DNA from: Clostridium tunisiense TJ
GTDB lineage: Bacteria; Bacillota; Clostridia; Clostridiales; Clostridiaceae
DNA: 64,000 nucleotides
Assembly: GCF_000300195.1 (NCBI RefSeq)
Contig: NZ_AMQH01000005.1
Span: forward strand, 186,001 to 250,000
Direction: 5' to 3'
The position numbers and the translations under genes were made by a program. A model generated the notes under the pieces. It did no database searches and had not been told where the DNA came from. It saw only the letters and a list, made by a program, of their open reading frames with translations. Below are positions 15,691 to 23,322 of the stretch, one piece after another. How positions within the stretch are numbered: the first letter of the stretch is position 1; each line of letters opens with the position of its first letter.

Positions 15691-16239
15691 ATGAATAAGA
15701 AGAAGATAGCAAATATTCCATTTGGTCCATACATTACGGTTTTAGCAGGATCAACTGTTAATGGAAAACCTAACTACACAACTATTGGCGCATACGGAGT
15801 TGTAAGTCAAAAACCTGTACTATATATTTCGTTGAAAAACTCTCATTGTACAACTACTGGAGTATTAGAAAATGGATTTTTCACTGTAAATATTCCATCA
15901 TCTGAGACAGTTGAAAAAACTGATTATTGCGGCACTGTTTCTGGTAATAAAGTAGATAAATCAGAGATTTTTGAATCCTTTTATGATGAAGCAGGAAATG
16001 CACCAATGATAAAAGAGTGTCCTGTAAATTATCTGTGTAAGGTAATACAAACCATACCAGTATTTGATTTCACAATGTTTCTAGGTGAAATTGTTGCTGC
16101 ATACGGAGATGAAGAGTGTCTAGAAAATGGAAGACCTAATGCACTGAAAGTTAAACCAACAGTATTAATGGACTCAGGATATTTTGATTTGAATAATAGG
16201 GTAGGGTCCATATTCAAGGCATGTAAGGGTAGTAGATAA
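15691..16239 (+). CDS. Flavin reductase family protein (flavoredoxin-like)
   Basis: A 182-residue flavin-binding split-barrel protein. PFGPYITVLAGSTVNGKPNY and TIGAYGVVSQKPVLYISLKN are the FMN-binding start of the flavin reductase family. NGFFTVNIPSSETVEKTDYC and the GEIVAAYGDEECLENG segment complete the fold. Members bind FMN and use NAD(P)H or act as electron carriers. ATG 15691 lies 7 nt after GAGGAG; the earlier GTG 15676 overlaps that site. It is monocistronic and probably repressed through the 22-bp palindrome just upstream, which suggests induction by a small molecule or redox stress. Confidence 0.85.
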   Translation: MNKKKIANIPFGPYITVLAGSTVNGKPNYTTIGAYGVVSQKPVLYISLKNSHCTTTGVLENGFFTVNIPSSETVEKTDYCGTVSGNKVDKSEIFESFYDEAGNAPMIKECPVNYLCKVIQTIPVFDFTMFLGEIVAAYGDEECLENGRPNALKVKPTVLMDSGYFDLNNRVGSIFKACKGSR

Positions 16240-16388
16240 AAGATGATTTGATAAGAATACAGTACTTACTTATTGAATAATTTTTATACCTGAATAAATA
16301 TATTTTTATAAAGTAAGTATAATAAAGATACGTTTTTTTGTTCTAAGCTTCTGTTATAGTAGAAGTAATAATTAATGGAGGTAACGCA

Positions 16389-16511
16389 ATGGATATAGTA
16401 AAAAATAATATACCAAAATACATTGTAGAAAGTAATGGAATATTTATTACAACTGGGATAATGGCATCTGGAAAATCCACAGTAGCTATGATTTTGAAAG
16501 ACATAAGCTAA
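16389..16511 (+). pseudogene. Truncated P-loop gene
   Basis: ATG 16389, 7 nt after GGAGG, opens a 40-residue frame ending at TAA 16509. Residues 1-36 are a normal kinase-type N-terminus with a full Walker A, GIMASGKST, then it stops. It looks like the 5' end of a small nucleotide- or antibiotic-kinase gene whose rest was deleted. It lies 38 bp before an acetyltransferase gene and may simply be a leftover upstream start. Confidence 0.5.
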
Positions 16512-16549
16512 TAAGAAAAATATAAAAAGCTAAAAGGAGTGAGTACTTT

Positions 16550-17182
16550 ATGATAGGACCAGATAGGAAAAAGCTATACCCAAACGAAAATATTAAAACA
16601 GTTTGCTACATAAGTAATTTACCTAAAAGAACAAATGTAGAAATCGGAGAATATACTTATTATAGTGATAATAAAAAGTCTCCAGAGAAATTCTATGACA
16701 ATATAGAACATCATTATGAATTTCTAGGAGATAAGTTAATAATAGGTAAATTTTGCGCAATAGCAGAGGGTGTTAAGTTTATTATGAACGGAGCAAATCA
16801 TAGAATGGATGGTATAACAACTTACCCATTTAATATATTTGGTGGAGGCTGGGAGAAGGTTACTCCTACAATAGAACAGTTACCCCTTAAGGGTGATACG
16901 GTAATTGGAAATGATGTTTGGATAGGTGAAAATGTAACCATTATGCCTGGTGTTAAAGTTGGTGATGGTGCCATTATTGCTACTAACTCAACTGTAGTAA
17001 AAAATATTGAACCATATTCAATATATGGTGGCAATCCAGCTAAACTTATTAAGAAACGTTTTAGTGAAGAAAAAATAGAATTATTACTAAAGCTTAAATG
17101 GTGGAATTGGGACGAAAAGAAGATATTCAATAATCTTGAAAAGCTTACATCTGAAGCTGGTTTAGAAGAGTTAATGGAGTAA
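16550..17182 (+). CDS. Vat/CatB-type xenobiotic acetyltransferase (left-handed beta-helix)
   Basis: A 210-residue hexapeptide-repeat acetyltransferase using acetyl-CoA. GDKLIIGKFCAIAEGVKFIM then NGANHRMDG carries the catalytic His of Vat and CatB enzymes. GDTVIGNDVWIGENVTIMPG and VKVGDGAIIATNSTVV are the beta-helix repeats. IYGGNPAKLIKKRF and the C-terminal KWWNWDEKK are typical of Vat (streptogramin A) acetyltransferases. Length fits the family. It starts at ATG 16550 after AGGAGTGAG. Nearby genes (MFS, UvrA-like, MerR) also point to drug response. The true substrate is unproven. Confidence 0.85.
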   Translation: MIGPDRKKLYPNENIKTVCYISNLPKRTNVEIGEYTYYSDNKKSPEKFYDNIEHHYEFLGDKLIIGKFCAIAEGVKFIMNGANHRMDGITTYPFNIFGGGWEKVTPTIEQLPLKGDTVIGNDVWIGENVTIMPGVKVGDGAIIATNSTVVKNIEPYSIYGGNPAKLIKKRFSEEKIELLLKLKWWNWDEKKIFNNLEKLTSEAGLEELME

Positions 17183-17207
17183 TATTTTATTATATTTATA
17201 TTCTAAG

Positions 17208-17236
17208 GCCTCCTTGAATTCAAGGAGGCTTTTTTC
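17208..17236 (+). terminator. Terminator of the acetyltransferase gene
   Basis: A perfect 22-bp palindrome (half-site GCCTCCTTGAA) is followed by a T-run. Confidence 0.85.
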
Positions 17237-17271
17237 ATGAAATGAATTACGTGCACATTTTAATATAATAT

Positions 17272-17316
17272 ATGAAAAACTATGTTGAGTGTGTTGATAA
17301 GATAAGAAAGAAATGA
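17272..17316 (+). pseudogene. Second fragment resembling an RlmD C-terminus
   Basis: The frame MKNYVECVDKIRKK ending in TGA (17314) aligns with TAHVECVALIEKK-stop at 5131-5193. Similarity runs on beyond the stop (ADVKVFAFL against TDINVFTVL). There is no ribosome site. It looks like old duplicated debris; the family assignment is tentative. Confidence 0.3.
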
Positions 17317-17441
17317 GCTGATGTTAAAGTTTTTGCTTTTTTAGAGCAAATAACATATTTGGAAGCTCTCATAAAAATCAAACAAACATATTAACAATCT
17401 AAAAAGTGTGCTTTTCTTTTATATGGAAATAAAGAATATTA

Positions 17442-17485
17442 AAACTCTCCACTATACTACCAGAGTTTTTGGGGTATGCTATAAT
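17442..17485 (+). promoter_or_regulatory. MerR-type dyad and promoter of the double-MerR gene
   Basis: AAACTCT (17442-17448) and AGAGTTT (17462-17468) form a perfect dyad with a 13-bp spacer. The extended -10 TGCTATAAT (TATAAT 17480-17485) follows after 11 bp, the same geometry as at 9344-9387. The gene starts 40 bp downstream, so autoregulation is likely. Confidence 0.65.
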
Positions 17486-17524
17486 GATAAATACAATTTG
17501 GTGATACAAGGATGGAGGTATCAA

Positions 17525-18256
17525 ATGAGAAACTATAGTACTTCTGAAGTTGCTAAATTAATGGGGGTACATCCTAATACTATTATGTTATATGAAAAAT
17601 GGGGCTATATTATTTCTGTGGAAAGAAAAGAGAATGGTTATAGGATTTATACCGAAGCACATCTAGATCAGATTAAACTTATAAGAATTGCTTTAAAAGG
17701 CGAATTAATTAAATGCTACATGAAGTTTGAAGTTCAAAATATTATAAGAAGTGCAGCTCAAGGAGAGTTAGTAAAGGCATTAGAGTTAAGTAAGGAGTAT
17801 TTAGCACATATAAAAAAGGAAAAGAATAGTGAACTTAAGGTTATGAAAGTAATCGAGGAAATATTAAAGAGTGACTTGCCGGAGGAAAGGAATACTTCAT
17901 TAAAAAGAAATGAAGTAGCAAAGCTACTTGGGGTGTCAATAAATGTAATTATAAACTGGGAGAGAAATGGATTTATTGAAGTGCCAAGAACCAAAAATGG
18001 TTATCGAACTTATGGACAGGATGAAATAAAATTACTTAGAGTTATTAAAGCTTTGAGGAAGGAAAACTACTGCACTCAGTGCATATCCAGGATGGTAAAA
18101 AAGCTCAAGGCTAAAAATGAGGAAAAGGATATATTTTTATATGAAGAAAAAAATGGCGCGGGTCACTGGCTGTTGTCTTCACTTCCTGAAGCTGAGAGCA
18201 ATGCAAAGGAATTGATTAGTTATATAAGAGAATTAATAATTAAGCGAAAAGGTTAA
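17525..18256 (+). CDS. MerR-family regulator with two HTH domains
   Basis: A 243-residue transcription factor containing two complete MerR winged-helix domains. The first (residues 1-70) is YSTSEVAKLMGVHPNTIMLY / EKWGYIISVERKENGYRIYT. The second (about 122-190) is LKRNEVAKLLGVSINVIINW / ERNGFIEVPRTKNGYRTYG. A helical linker joins them and a short C-terminal region follows. Start ATG 17525 is 6 nt after GGAGG. A single polypeptide with two DNA-binding heads could bind a dyad as a monomer or bridge sites. Its promoter has the same dyad as the MFS/UvrA operon 8 kb away, so it is the best candidate regulator of both. No obvious ligand domain is seen. Confidence 0.85.
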   Translation: MRNYSTSEVAKLMGVHPNTIMLYEKWGYIISVERKENGYRIYTEAHLDQIKLIRIALKGELIKCYMKFEVQNIIRSAAQGELVKALELSKEYLAHIKKEKNSELKVMKVIEEILKSDLPEERNTSLKRNEVAKLLGVSINVIINWERNGFIEVPRTKNGYRTYGQDEIKLLRVIKALRKENYCTQCISRMVKKLKAKNEEKDIFLYEEKNGAGHWLLSSLPEAESNAKELISYIRELIIKRKG

Positions 18257-18421
18257 AGTGAAGGTATGAAAAGGGAACAAGCTTTTTCCAGCGTGTTTTG
18301 TCGGCATAAGTTGTAGTGTTGGTAGCTATGCCAATGTGAGCCTAACATGTGATGGCGTAGGTATTGCATATAAAATTAATCTTGTATTATAAAAGTATAA
18401 TGTTTCATTTTATCTTCCCTC

Positions 18422-18474
18422 AAACCTCATAAGCAAAAGGGCCCATAGTGAAGAGATTTTACCTATGAGGTTTT
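18422..18474. terminator. Convergent bidirectional terminator
   Basis: The stem AAACCTCATA/TATGAGGTTT (10 bp) has a 32-nt loop and lies between the converging MerR and YhhN genes. Confidence 0.55.
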
Positions 18475-18529
18475 GGAGAATTCTTGATAGTGGACTGAAT
18501 ACTAGTAGAATATTTAAGTACCCTTTTAG

Positions 18530-19180
18530 CTATATAAGTAATCCAGCAATAATTAAAAGCTGTGCTGCAATATAAGTTTCCATTACAGTTGCGCCATTAT
18601 TCTTTCTTTCCATTGAAAACATATCAAAAGCTAATATGGAATCAGAAATTAAAAAACATAATGATCCTAAGAAGGTTAAAATGAAGGATAAGAGGGAAGC
18701 AGACCAAATACGTGAAAAACTCATAAAGCTCATGATACAGAGAATACACATATAAAATACTGTTGGTAATTTCATGGATTCCATTGTAGATATAAGTTTT
18801 TTAAACATTAGAAAAGATATACTAGCATAGGGAAGTAAAAATAATAGAAACCATAGGGGAATAGATTTTACCATATATGAATCTGATATAAACACATAAA
18901 TATAAAATATATGACCGATTAGAAAGGATATAATGCCAGCAAGAACATAGTGCTTCTTATGATTGTTTAATAAAAATACATCCCCAAGAAATCCAAAGCT
19001 TAAGCCTAGTACAATGTAGTAATTTATATGAGATGCATTTGATAAATATATGATAGTAAGAAGTGGCATTAGAAATGGTTTAGTAAAAGCAATTCCTTTT
19101 TTTTTATTGTTTTTTTCATAAAGAATATTTAGAACACATAAGGATGAAAATAGTATAAGTAAGGTTATTTTCATTATCAT
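18530..19180 (-). CDS. Lysoplasmalogenase family membrane protein (YhhN)
   Basis: A 216-residue protein with about eight hydrophobic helices, matching the YhhN/TMEM86 family. Family members hydrolyse the vinyl ether bond of lysoplasmalogens, giving an aldehyde and a glycerophospho head group. Conserved acidic residues in helices are visible: GLSFGFLGDVFLL, CFLISDSILAFDMF and ETYIAAQLLI. Plasmalogens are abundant in clostridial membranes, which fits. The start is ATG 19180 or the close ATG 19174; AGGAG lies upstream. It is convergent with the MerR gene. Confidence 0.8.
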   Translation of the reverse strand: MIMKITLLILFSSLCVLNILYEKNNKKKGIAFTKPFLMPLLTIIYLSNASHINYYIVLGLSFGFLGDVFLLNNHKKHYVLAGIISFLIGHIFYIYVFISDSYMVKSIPLWFLLFLLPYASISFLMFKKLISTMESMKLPTVFYMCILCIMSFMSFSRIWSASLLSFILTFLGSLCFLISDSILAFDMFSMERKNNGATVMETYIAAQLLIIAGLLI

Positions 19181-19474
19181 AATTTTATTACACTCCTATC
19201 TAAGCAGTAAAATTAATTTATAAAACCACTGCTATTAAATTTTATGATAGGATATTATGAAATATTAATTTATTGTCCCATATATATTAGTATAATGTAT
19301 TATCAAATAAAATTTTAAAAAGAATATTTTAGTTTCTAATAGCAGTGCAAGCTGTAGTAGCTAATCCTTAAAGGTCTGCTTTCAAAAGGGGAAAGGGTGT
19401 AGATTTACATAAAAATTACATAAAGCTACAAGCAGTTATGTAGAAAATAGAATGAATGGGGGAAAATAAAGTTT
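19181..19474. other. Divergent intergenic region
   Basis: This 294-bp AT-rich stretch lies between the divergent YhhN and flavodoxin genes. It must carry both promoters, but I could not place either firmly. No frame or strong hairpin was seen. Confidence 0.4.
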
Positions 19475-19936
19475 ATGAAATCTCTAATTATATATTGTTC
19501 TAGCTACAAAGGTAATACTGAAAAAATAGCAGAGGTATTTGCAAAAATAACTAAAGCTGAGTTAATAAATCTAAAAAATTGTAAAGATATTAAAATTGAA
19601 GAGTATGATTTAATTGGATTTGGAGCTGGAGTATATAAAGAAAGTATGTCACCACAGTTATTAAGTTATGTAGATAAATTAAACTTAAAAAATAAAAAGG
19701 TTTTTGTATTTTCAACAAGTGGAGTTGGCTTAACCTTTTACAATAAAAAACTAATTAAGCTTTTAACATCAAAAGGAGCAATATGTAAGGGCAGCTTTGC
19801 TTGTAAAGGAAGTTTTGTTAGCAAAGATTTTAGCAATAATAAAATCTTTGAAATTATGAGCAAGTTTGCAAAGGGGCATCCAAATTATAAAGATTTTGAA
19901 AGAGCAGAAAACTTCATAAAAACAGTAATGCTATAG
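19475..19936 (+). CDS. Flavodoxin family protein
   Basis: A 153-residue FMN-binding electron carrier. The N-terminus SLIIYCSSYKGNTEKIAEVF is the P-loop-like phosphate-binding segment of flavodoxins (normally T/SxTGNT; here SSYKGNT). YDLIGFGAGVYKESMSPQLL and FVFSTSGVG supply the isoalloxazine-side loops. The length and the late KGHPNYKDFERAENF match the short clostridial 'flavodoxin family' proteins used as low-potential carriers or FMN proteins of unknown partner. It is monocistronic with a terminator downstream. Confidence 0.85.
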   Translation: MKSLIIYCSSYKGNTEKIAEVFAKITKAELINLKNCKDIKIEEYDLIGFGAGVYKESMSPQLLSYVDKLNLKNKKVFVFSTSGVGLTFYNKKLIKLLTSKGAICKGSFACKGSFVSKDFSNNKIFEIMSKFAKGHPNYKDFERAENFIKTVML

Positions 19937-20090
19937 ACAATATTGTAGTTCACTGCGAAAAGGAATAATATTTTTTTCAAAAACATGATTTTAGTATACT
20001 CTCTTTGTGGGAGACAGTTAAAATAAAATTATTTTCATAAGTAGGAGTATATATTTACAAATATAAAAGAAAAAAATATAAAGAATAAAG

Positions 20091-20127
20091 AAAAGGATAA
20101 TGAAATAGTTATCACATTATCCTTTTT
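20091..20127 (+). terminator. Terminator downstream of the flavodoxin gene
   Basis: The perfect stem AAAAGGATAATG/CATTATCCTTTT has an 11-nt loop and a T-run. The next gene converges from the right. Confidence 0.8.
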
Positions 20128-20302
20128 ATATATTTTAATATTATTGAATTTAATTTAAATTCTCCGTTAGGAGATAGTCCTGAACTTTATCTCATTACAA
20201 AGTTTTCAATAAATTTATCTACTCCTCTGTTTCTATCCTTGTTCTTCTCATACATGCTTTTCTATCCATAACTTTACTACCTAAAAATAAGTAGAATTAT
20301 TT
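20128..20302 (-). other. Intergenic remnant between converging genes
   Basis: On the minus strand a 22-codon frame reads MYEKNKDRNRGVDKFIENFV then MR and stops. It has protein-like composition but no ribosome site. It may be a relic. Nothing else is seen. Confidence 0.2.
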
Positions 20303-22090
20303 TTAAGAATGTTTATAAACAACACGATTTTTACCACTTCTTTTGGCTTCATAAAGTAGCTGGTCCACTGAAATAAACAGCTTGTCAGTGCTCATGTTAC
20401 ATTTTTTCATCATCCCAATGCTTACTGTGGTTTTTAAGCCAGCATAAGGCCACTCTATGGCTTCCACATCTTGTCGTACTCTTTCAATCACCTTCAGAGC
20501 ATCATTATCATCTACCTGTTTCAGGATTAAAACAAACTCTTCTCCTCCATATCGGCCTATGACATCTGTTGCTCTAAGAGATTTTTTTATTGCGTTTACA
20601 ATACCAACAATTACTTCATCTCCAACAGCATGTCCATAAGTGTCATTGATTTGCTTAAAATCATCTATATCTATAATAGCAATTTTGTTTTCAGCCATAA
20701 GCTCGGTTTCCATTATTTCAACAATTCTGCCTCTGTTATAAACTTGTGTCAGGCTATCGGTAATAGACTGAAGGTAGATACGTTTTTTTAGAGTTACAAT
20801 TCGTCTGTATTCCATAGCAATGAAAAATAAGCCAACAGCTAATAATGCAATGAAAAATAGAGAGGTATTTAATGCTTTTTTCTGCATTATAATTTTTTCT
20901 TCACTCATAATTTTAAGCTTATTTAACATGTCTATCTTTTCTTTTAGTTGCTCTTCACCAAGACTCTTTACTTCTGTAATATTATTTTCATTTTTCTTTA
21001 GAAACTCTTTTTTTTCCCATTGTCTAGCTTGGTTAACATAAAGCTGTGAAGATTTTTCATATTCTCCTATTTCATGATAGGCTAATGCTAGCTTTAGTTT
21101 GTAACTCTGGTAGGGGTCAATTTGTGTATCTATATGTTTTATTTTCTTAGCTATTTCTAGACCTTTTTCATAGTTTATTATCGTTTCTGGTAGCATTTTA
21201 TAATTTTTATATATTTCCGCATTCCATGCATAAAGGTTTATCAGAAGTTCCTTGTTAAATGCAATGTACTTCTGAGAAGATTCAAGCAATTCTGTGGATT
21301 TTTGGAGGGTGAGATCTCTTGGCTTACCTTCTATACTGTCTATTATAAGAGGCATTGCTTTACTAATGAAGTTCATTGACCTTACCATTCGATTATTGGA
21401 ATCAAGCGTTGCTAATTGTTCTTGAACATTTTTAAAATATCCTCTAGATGCTTCATAATTCTTCTGGGAGTAGGTAAGCTCTCCCATCATGTTATAAAAC
21501 TGGGCAATGGCTATTTTATTGTTTGTGTTAAATGCTTTAGTAGCCCCCATATCAAGATATTCTATAACTTTTGAATCATCAAAAATATAGTAATGTCCAT
21601 AGGCTATGCTGTAAGCACCTTCAATGATCATATCCGGTTGATTATTTTTCTGTCCTAACTGCAACAGTCTACTACCATAGTCAATTAACATAGCAATATC
21701 GCCATAACAGTTATTTAGGTCAATGAGGCCTCTAATTGCAAGACCTTCTTCTTGTGGATTACCACTATTTTCAGCCTGTTCTAGGGACAGTCTAAATTGC
21801 TCCTCTGCCATTTTATAGTCAGAGTCCACAACATAAGATTTTACAGCGCTTATGTAATAATAGTAGAAGGGTTTATTTTCTTTCATGTATTTCTTATTTT
21901 TTTCCAATAAAGATACTAAACTTTCTATGCCAGTATCTGTCTCTATTAAGCTCTTTACAACATCTACAGATAAAGTGGTGTTTTCGTCAGCTGCAAATAC
22001 ATCTAAATTTAAAAATAGAGAAATCAGCATAAGAACAATGAGAATCTTCTTCATTGGTTTAGTTAGCAAACTCCTATGACTTTCACCCAT
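20303..22090 (-). CDS. Diguanylate cyclase with TPR-like sensor region and signal anchor
   Basis: A 595-residue membrane protein expected to make cyclic-di-GMP. ATG 22090 is preceded by GGAAGGGG. The N-terminus (KPMKKILIVLMLISLFLNLDVFAADE) is a signal peptide. Residues about 60-390 are helical TPR-like repeats, probably outside the membrane. A membrane helix (TSLFFIALLAVGLFFIAMEY) lies near residue 410. The GGDEF domain follows, with ITDSLTQVYNRGRIVEIME, the metal-site DIDDFKQINDTYGHAVGDEV, and an active GGEEF near residue 515. The inhibitory-site RxxD is not obvious. It is a single gene, so the TPR part likely senses an external protein or ligand. Confidence 0.85.
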   Translation of the reverse strand: MGESHRSLLTKPMKKILIVLMLISLFLNLDVFAADENTTLSVDVVKSLIETDTGIESLVSLLEKNKKYMKENKPFYYYYISAVKSYVVDSDYKMAEEQFRLSLEQAENSGNPQEEGLAIRGLIDLNNCYGDIAMLIDYGSRLLQLGQKNNQPDMIIEGAYSIAYGHYYIFDDSKVIEYLDMGATKAFNTNNKIAIAQFYNMMGELTYSQKNYEASRGYFKNVQEQLATLDSNNRMVRSMNFISKAMPLIIDSIEGKPRDLTLQKSTELLESSQKYIAFNKELLINLYAWNAEIYKNYKMLPETIINYEKGLEIAKKIKHIDTQIDPYQSYKLKLALAYHEIGEYEKSSQLYVNQARQWEKKEFLKKNENNITEVKSLGEEQLKEKIDMLNKLKIMSEEKIIMQKKALNTSLFFIALLAVGLFFIAMEYRRIVTLKKRIYLQSITDSLTQVYNRGRIVEIMETELMAENKIAIIDIDDFKQINDTYGHAVGDEVIVGIVNAIKKSLRATDVIGRYGGEEFVLILKQVDDNDALKVIERVRQDVEAIEWPYAGLKTTVSIGMMKKCNMSTDKLFISVDQLLYEAKRSGKNRVVYKHS

Positions 22091-22661
22091 ATGTATTGTC
22101 CCCTTCCAATAAAAATAAATTTTATGATTATACTGTTTAGTGCAGATATCCATTTGAATACCTTAAGACGGAGTAAGTTATCAAAGGTGGTATTGATAAT
22201 TTCTATTTTGTAGTTCTTATCTATTAAATAAAACATCTAATACTATAATTATACAATAAAATTACTTTTTTATATAAGAAAACACTAAATTTATTTATAA
22301 ATTCAAGTTAAATTAAACAAAGGTTTTAGAGGTTTTGATTTTATGTCATTTTATGTAGTATGGAGTGATTCATTGAGAAGTAAAGGAGTAAAAGTTTAGG
22401 TGGTAACTTTCAGATAGACTTATAGGAGACAAATTAGCTGCATTTTAAAAAGATAATCTTTTCTTTCCGCTAGTAATTTTGATTCAGCAGATTCTACAAA
22501 TTCTCTACCAACAAATACATTAATAATTTTGCAAAATTATATTTCTTAAAATCGTATTGCATACAATTAAAAGTATGTTATAATTAGTTATAGTAAATAA
22601 ACTAAAAGCTTTAATGACAGCATGTAAAATATAAAATTATAAATAAGAAGGAGACTGTACA
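22091..22661. other. Divergent intergenic region
   Basis: This 571-bp AT-rich region lies between the cyclase (minus) and glutathione peroxidase (plus) genes. Apart from the promoter at 22557-22584 I see no open frame, terminator or clear repeat. Confidence 0.4.
22557..22584 (+). promoter_or_regulatory. Likely promoter of the glutathione peroxidase gene
   Basis: TTGCAT (22557-22562), a 16-bp spacer and TATAAT (22579-22584) lie 77 bp upstream of the start codon. The GCATAC / GTATGT halves in the spacer form a small dyad that could be an operator. Confidence 0.55.
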
Positions 22662-23144
22662 ATGTCAATCTATGATATTCAATTAAAAACAATTGATGAA
22701 GAAATTATCAGCTTAAGAAAATATGAAGGAAAAGTATTGCTAATTGTTAATGTTGCCAGTAAGTGAGGCTTTACACCGCAATATAATGAGCTGGAAGCTC
22801 TGTACAAAAAATTTGGCAATGAAAAGTTTGAAATTTTAGGATTTCCTTGTAATCAATTTGGAAGTCAAGAACCAGGAGGAAATCAGGAAATAAAAAGTTT
22901 CTGTAAATCTAGCTTTGGAGTTGAGTTTCCAATGTTTGAAAAAGTGGATGTGAAAGGCCCTAATGCACATCCTTTATTCAAGCATCTATGTGAGGAAAAA
23001 AAAGGATTATTTGGTGATACAATAAAGTGGAACTTTACAAAGTTTCTTGTTGATGGATCAGGTAAGGTTGTAGATAGATTTGCACCAGCTACAGCACCTT
23101 TAAAGCTTGAGAAAAAGATTGAAGAGCTTATTAAGAGTATTTAG
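22662..23144 (+). CDS. Selenocysteine-containing glutathione peroxidase (in-frame UGA)
   Basis: A 160-residue thiol peroxidase of the glutathione peroxidase family. It reduces hydroperoxides using a Sec or Cys at the start of helix 1. ATG 22662 follows AAGGAGA. The frame is open to TAG 23142 except for a TGA at 22764-22766 (codon 35). That codon falls exactly at the catalytic position in VASK(U)GFTPQYNELE, where relatives have Cys or Sec. FPCNQFGSQEPG (Gln69) and KWNFTKFLVD (Trp-Asn) supply the rest of the catalytic tetrad. A small hairpin with a GGA loop lies 21-33 nt after the UGA, as expected for a bacterial SECIS. The reading downstream is fully conserved, so decay is unlikely. No Sec machinery is in this window. 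Confidence 0.85.
22764..22800 (+). promoter_or_regulatory. UGA-Sec codon and candidate bacterial SECIS hairpin
   Basis: The UGA at 22764 is followed by a hairpin GAGCT-GGA-AGCTC (22788-22800). The loop begins with GG and lies about 26 nt after the UGA. Bacterial SECIS elements are expected within about 16-37 nt, with a G among the first loop bases, so this fits. Folding energy was not computed. Confidence 0.65.
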
Positions 23145-23156
23145 ACTTAAAAAAGA

Positions 23157-23205
23157 AAGTCTAGTCCAAGGGTTATTATAAGCATGGACTAGACTTATAT
23201 TTATT
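23157..23205. terminator. Terminator after the peroxidase gene
   Basis: The perfect 12-bp stem AAGTCTAGTCCA/TGGACTAGACTT has a 16-nt loop and is followed by an AT-rich run. Confidence 0.7.
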
Positions 23206-23322
23206 TTTAAATTTAGTGCTTGCTAAAGTTTTGTAATAAAATAATCTTTTTTATTCACACTCTAAATGACTTAAGAGAACCAAGGTAGCTTTATATAAGA
23301 TGAATGTAAACTTTTATTCCCT

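Noticed and set aside
22764..22766. UGA as a disabling nonsense mutation or sequencing error
   Set aside because: It falls exactly at the catalytic Sec/Cys position, the rest of the frame is conserved, and a SECIS-like hairpin follows. An error cannot be excluded without reads or the sel genes.
22932..23144. A separate 70-residue gene starting at ATG 22932
   Set aside because: It is the 3' part of the glutathione peroxidase frame, which begins at 22662 and reads through the UGA at 22764.
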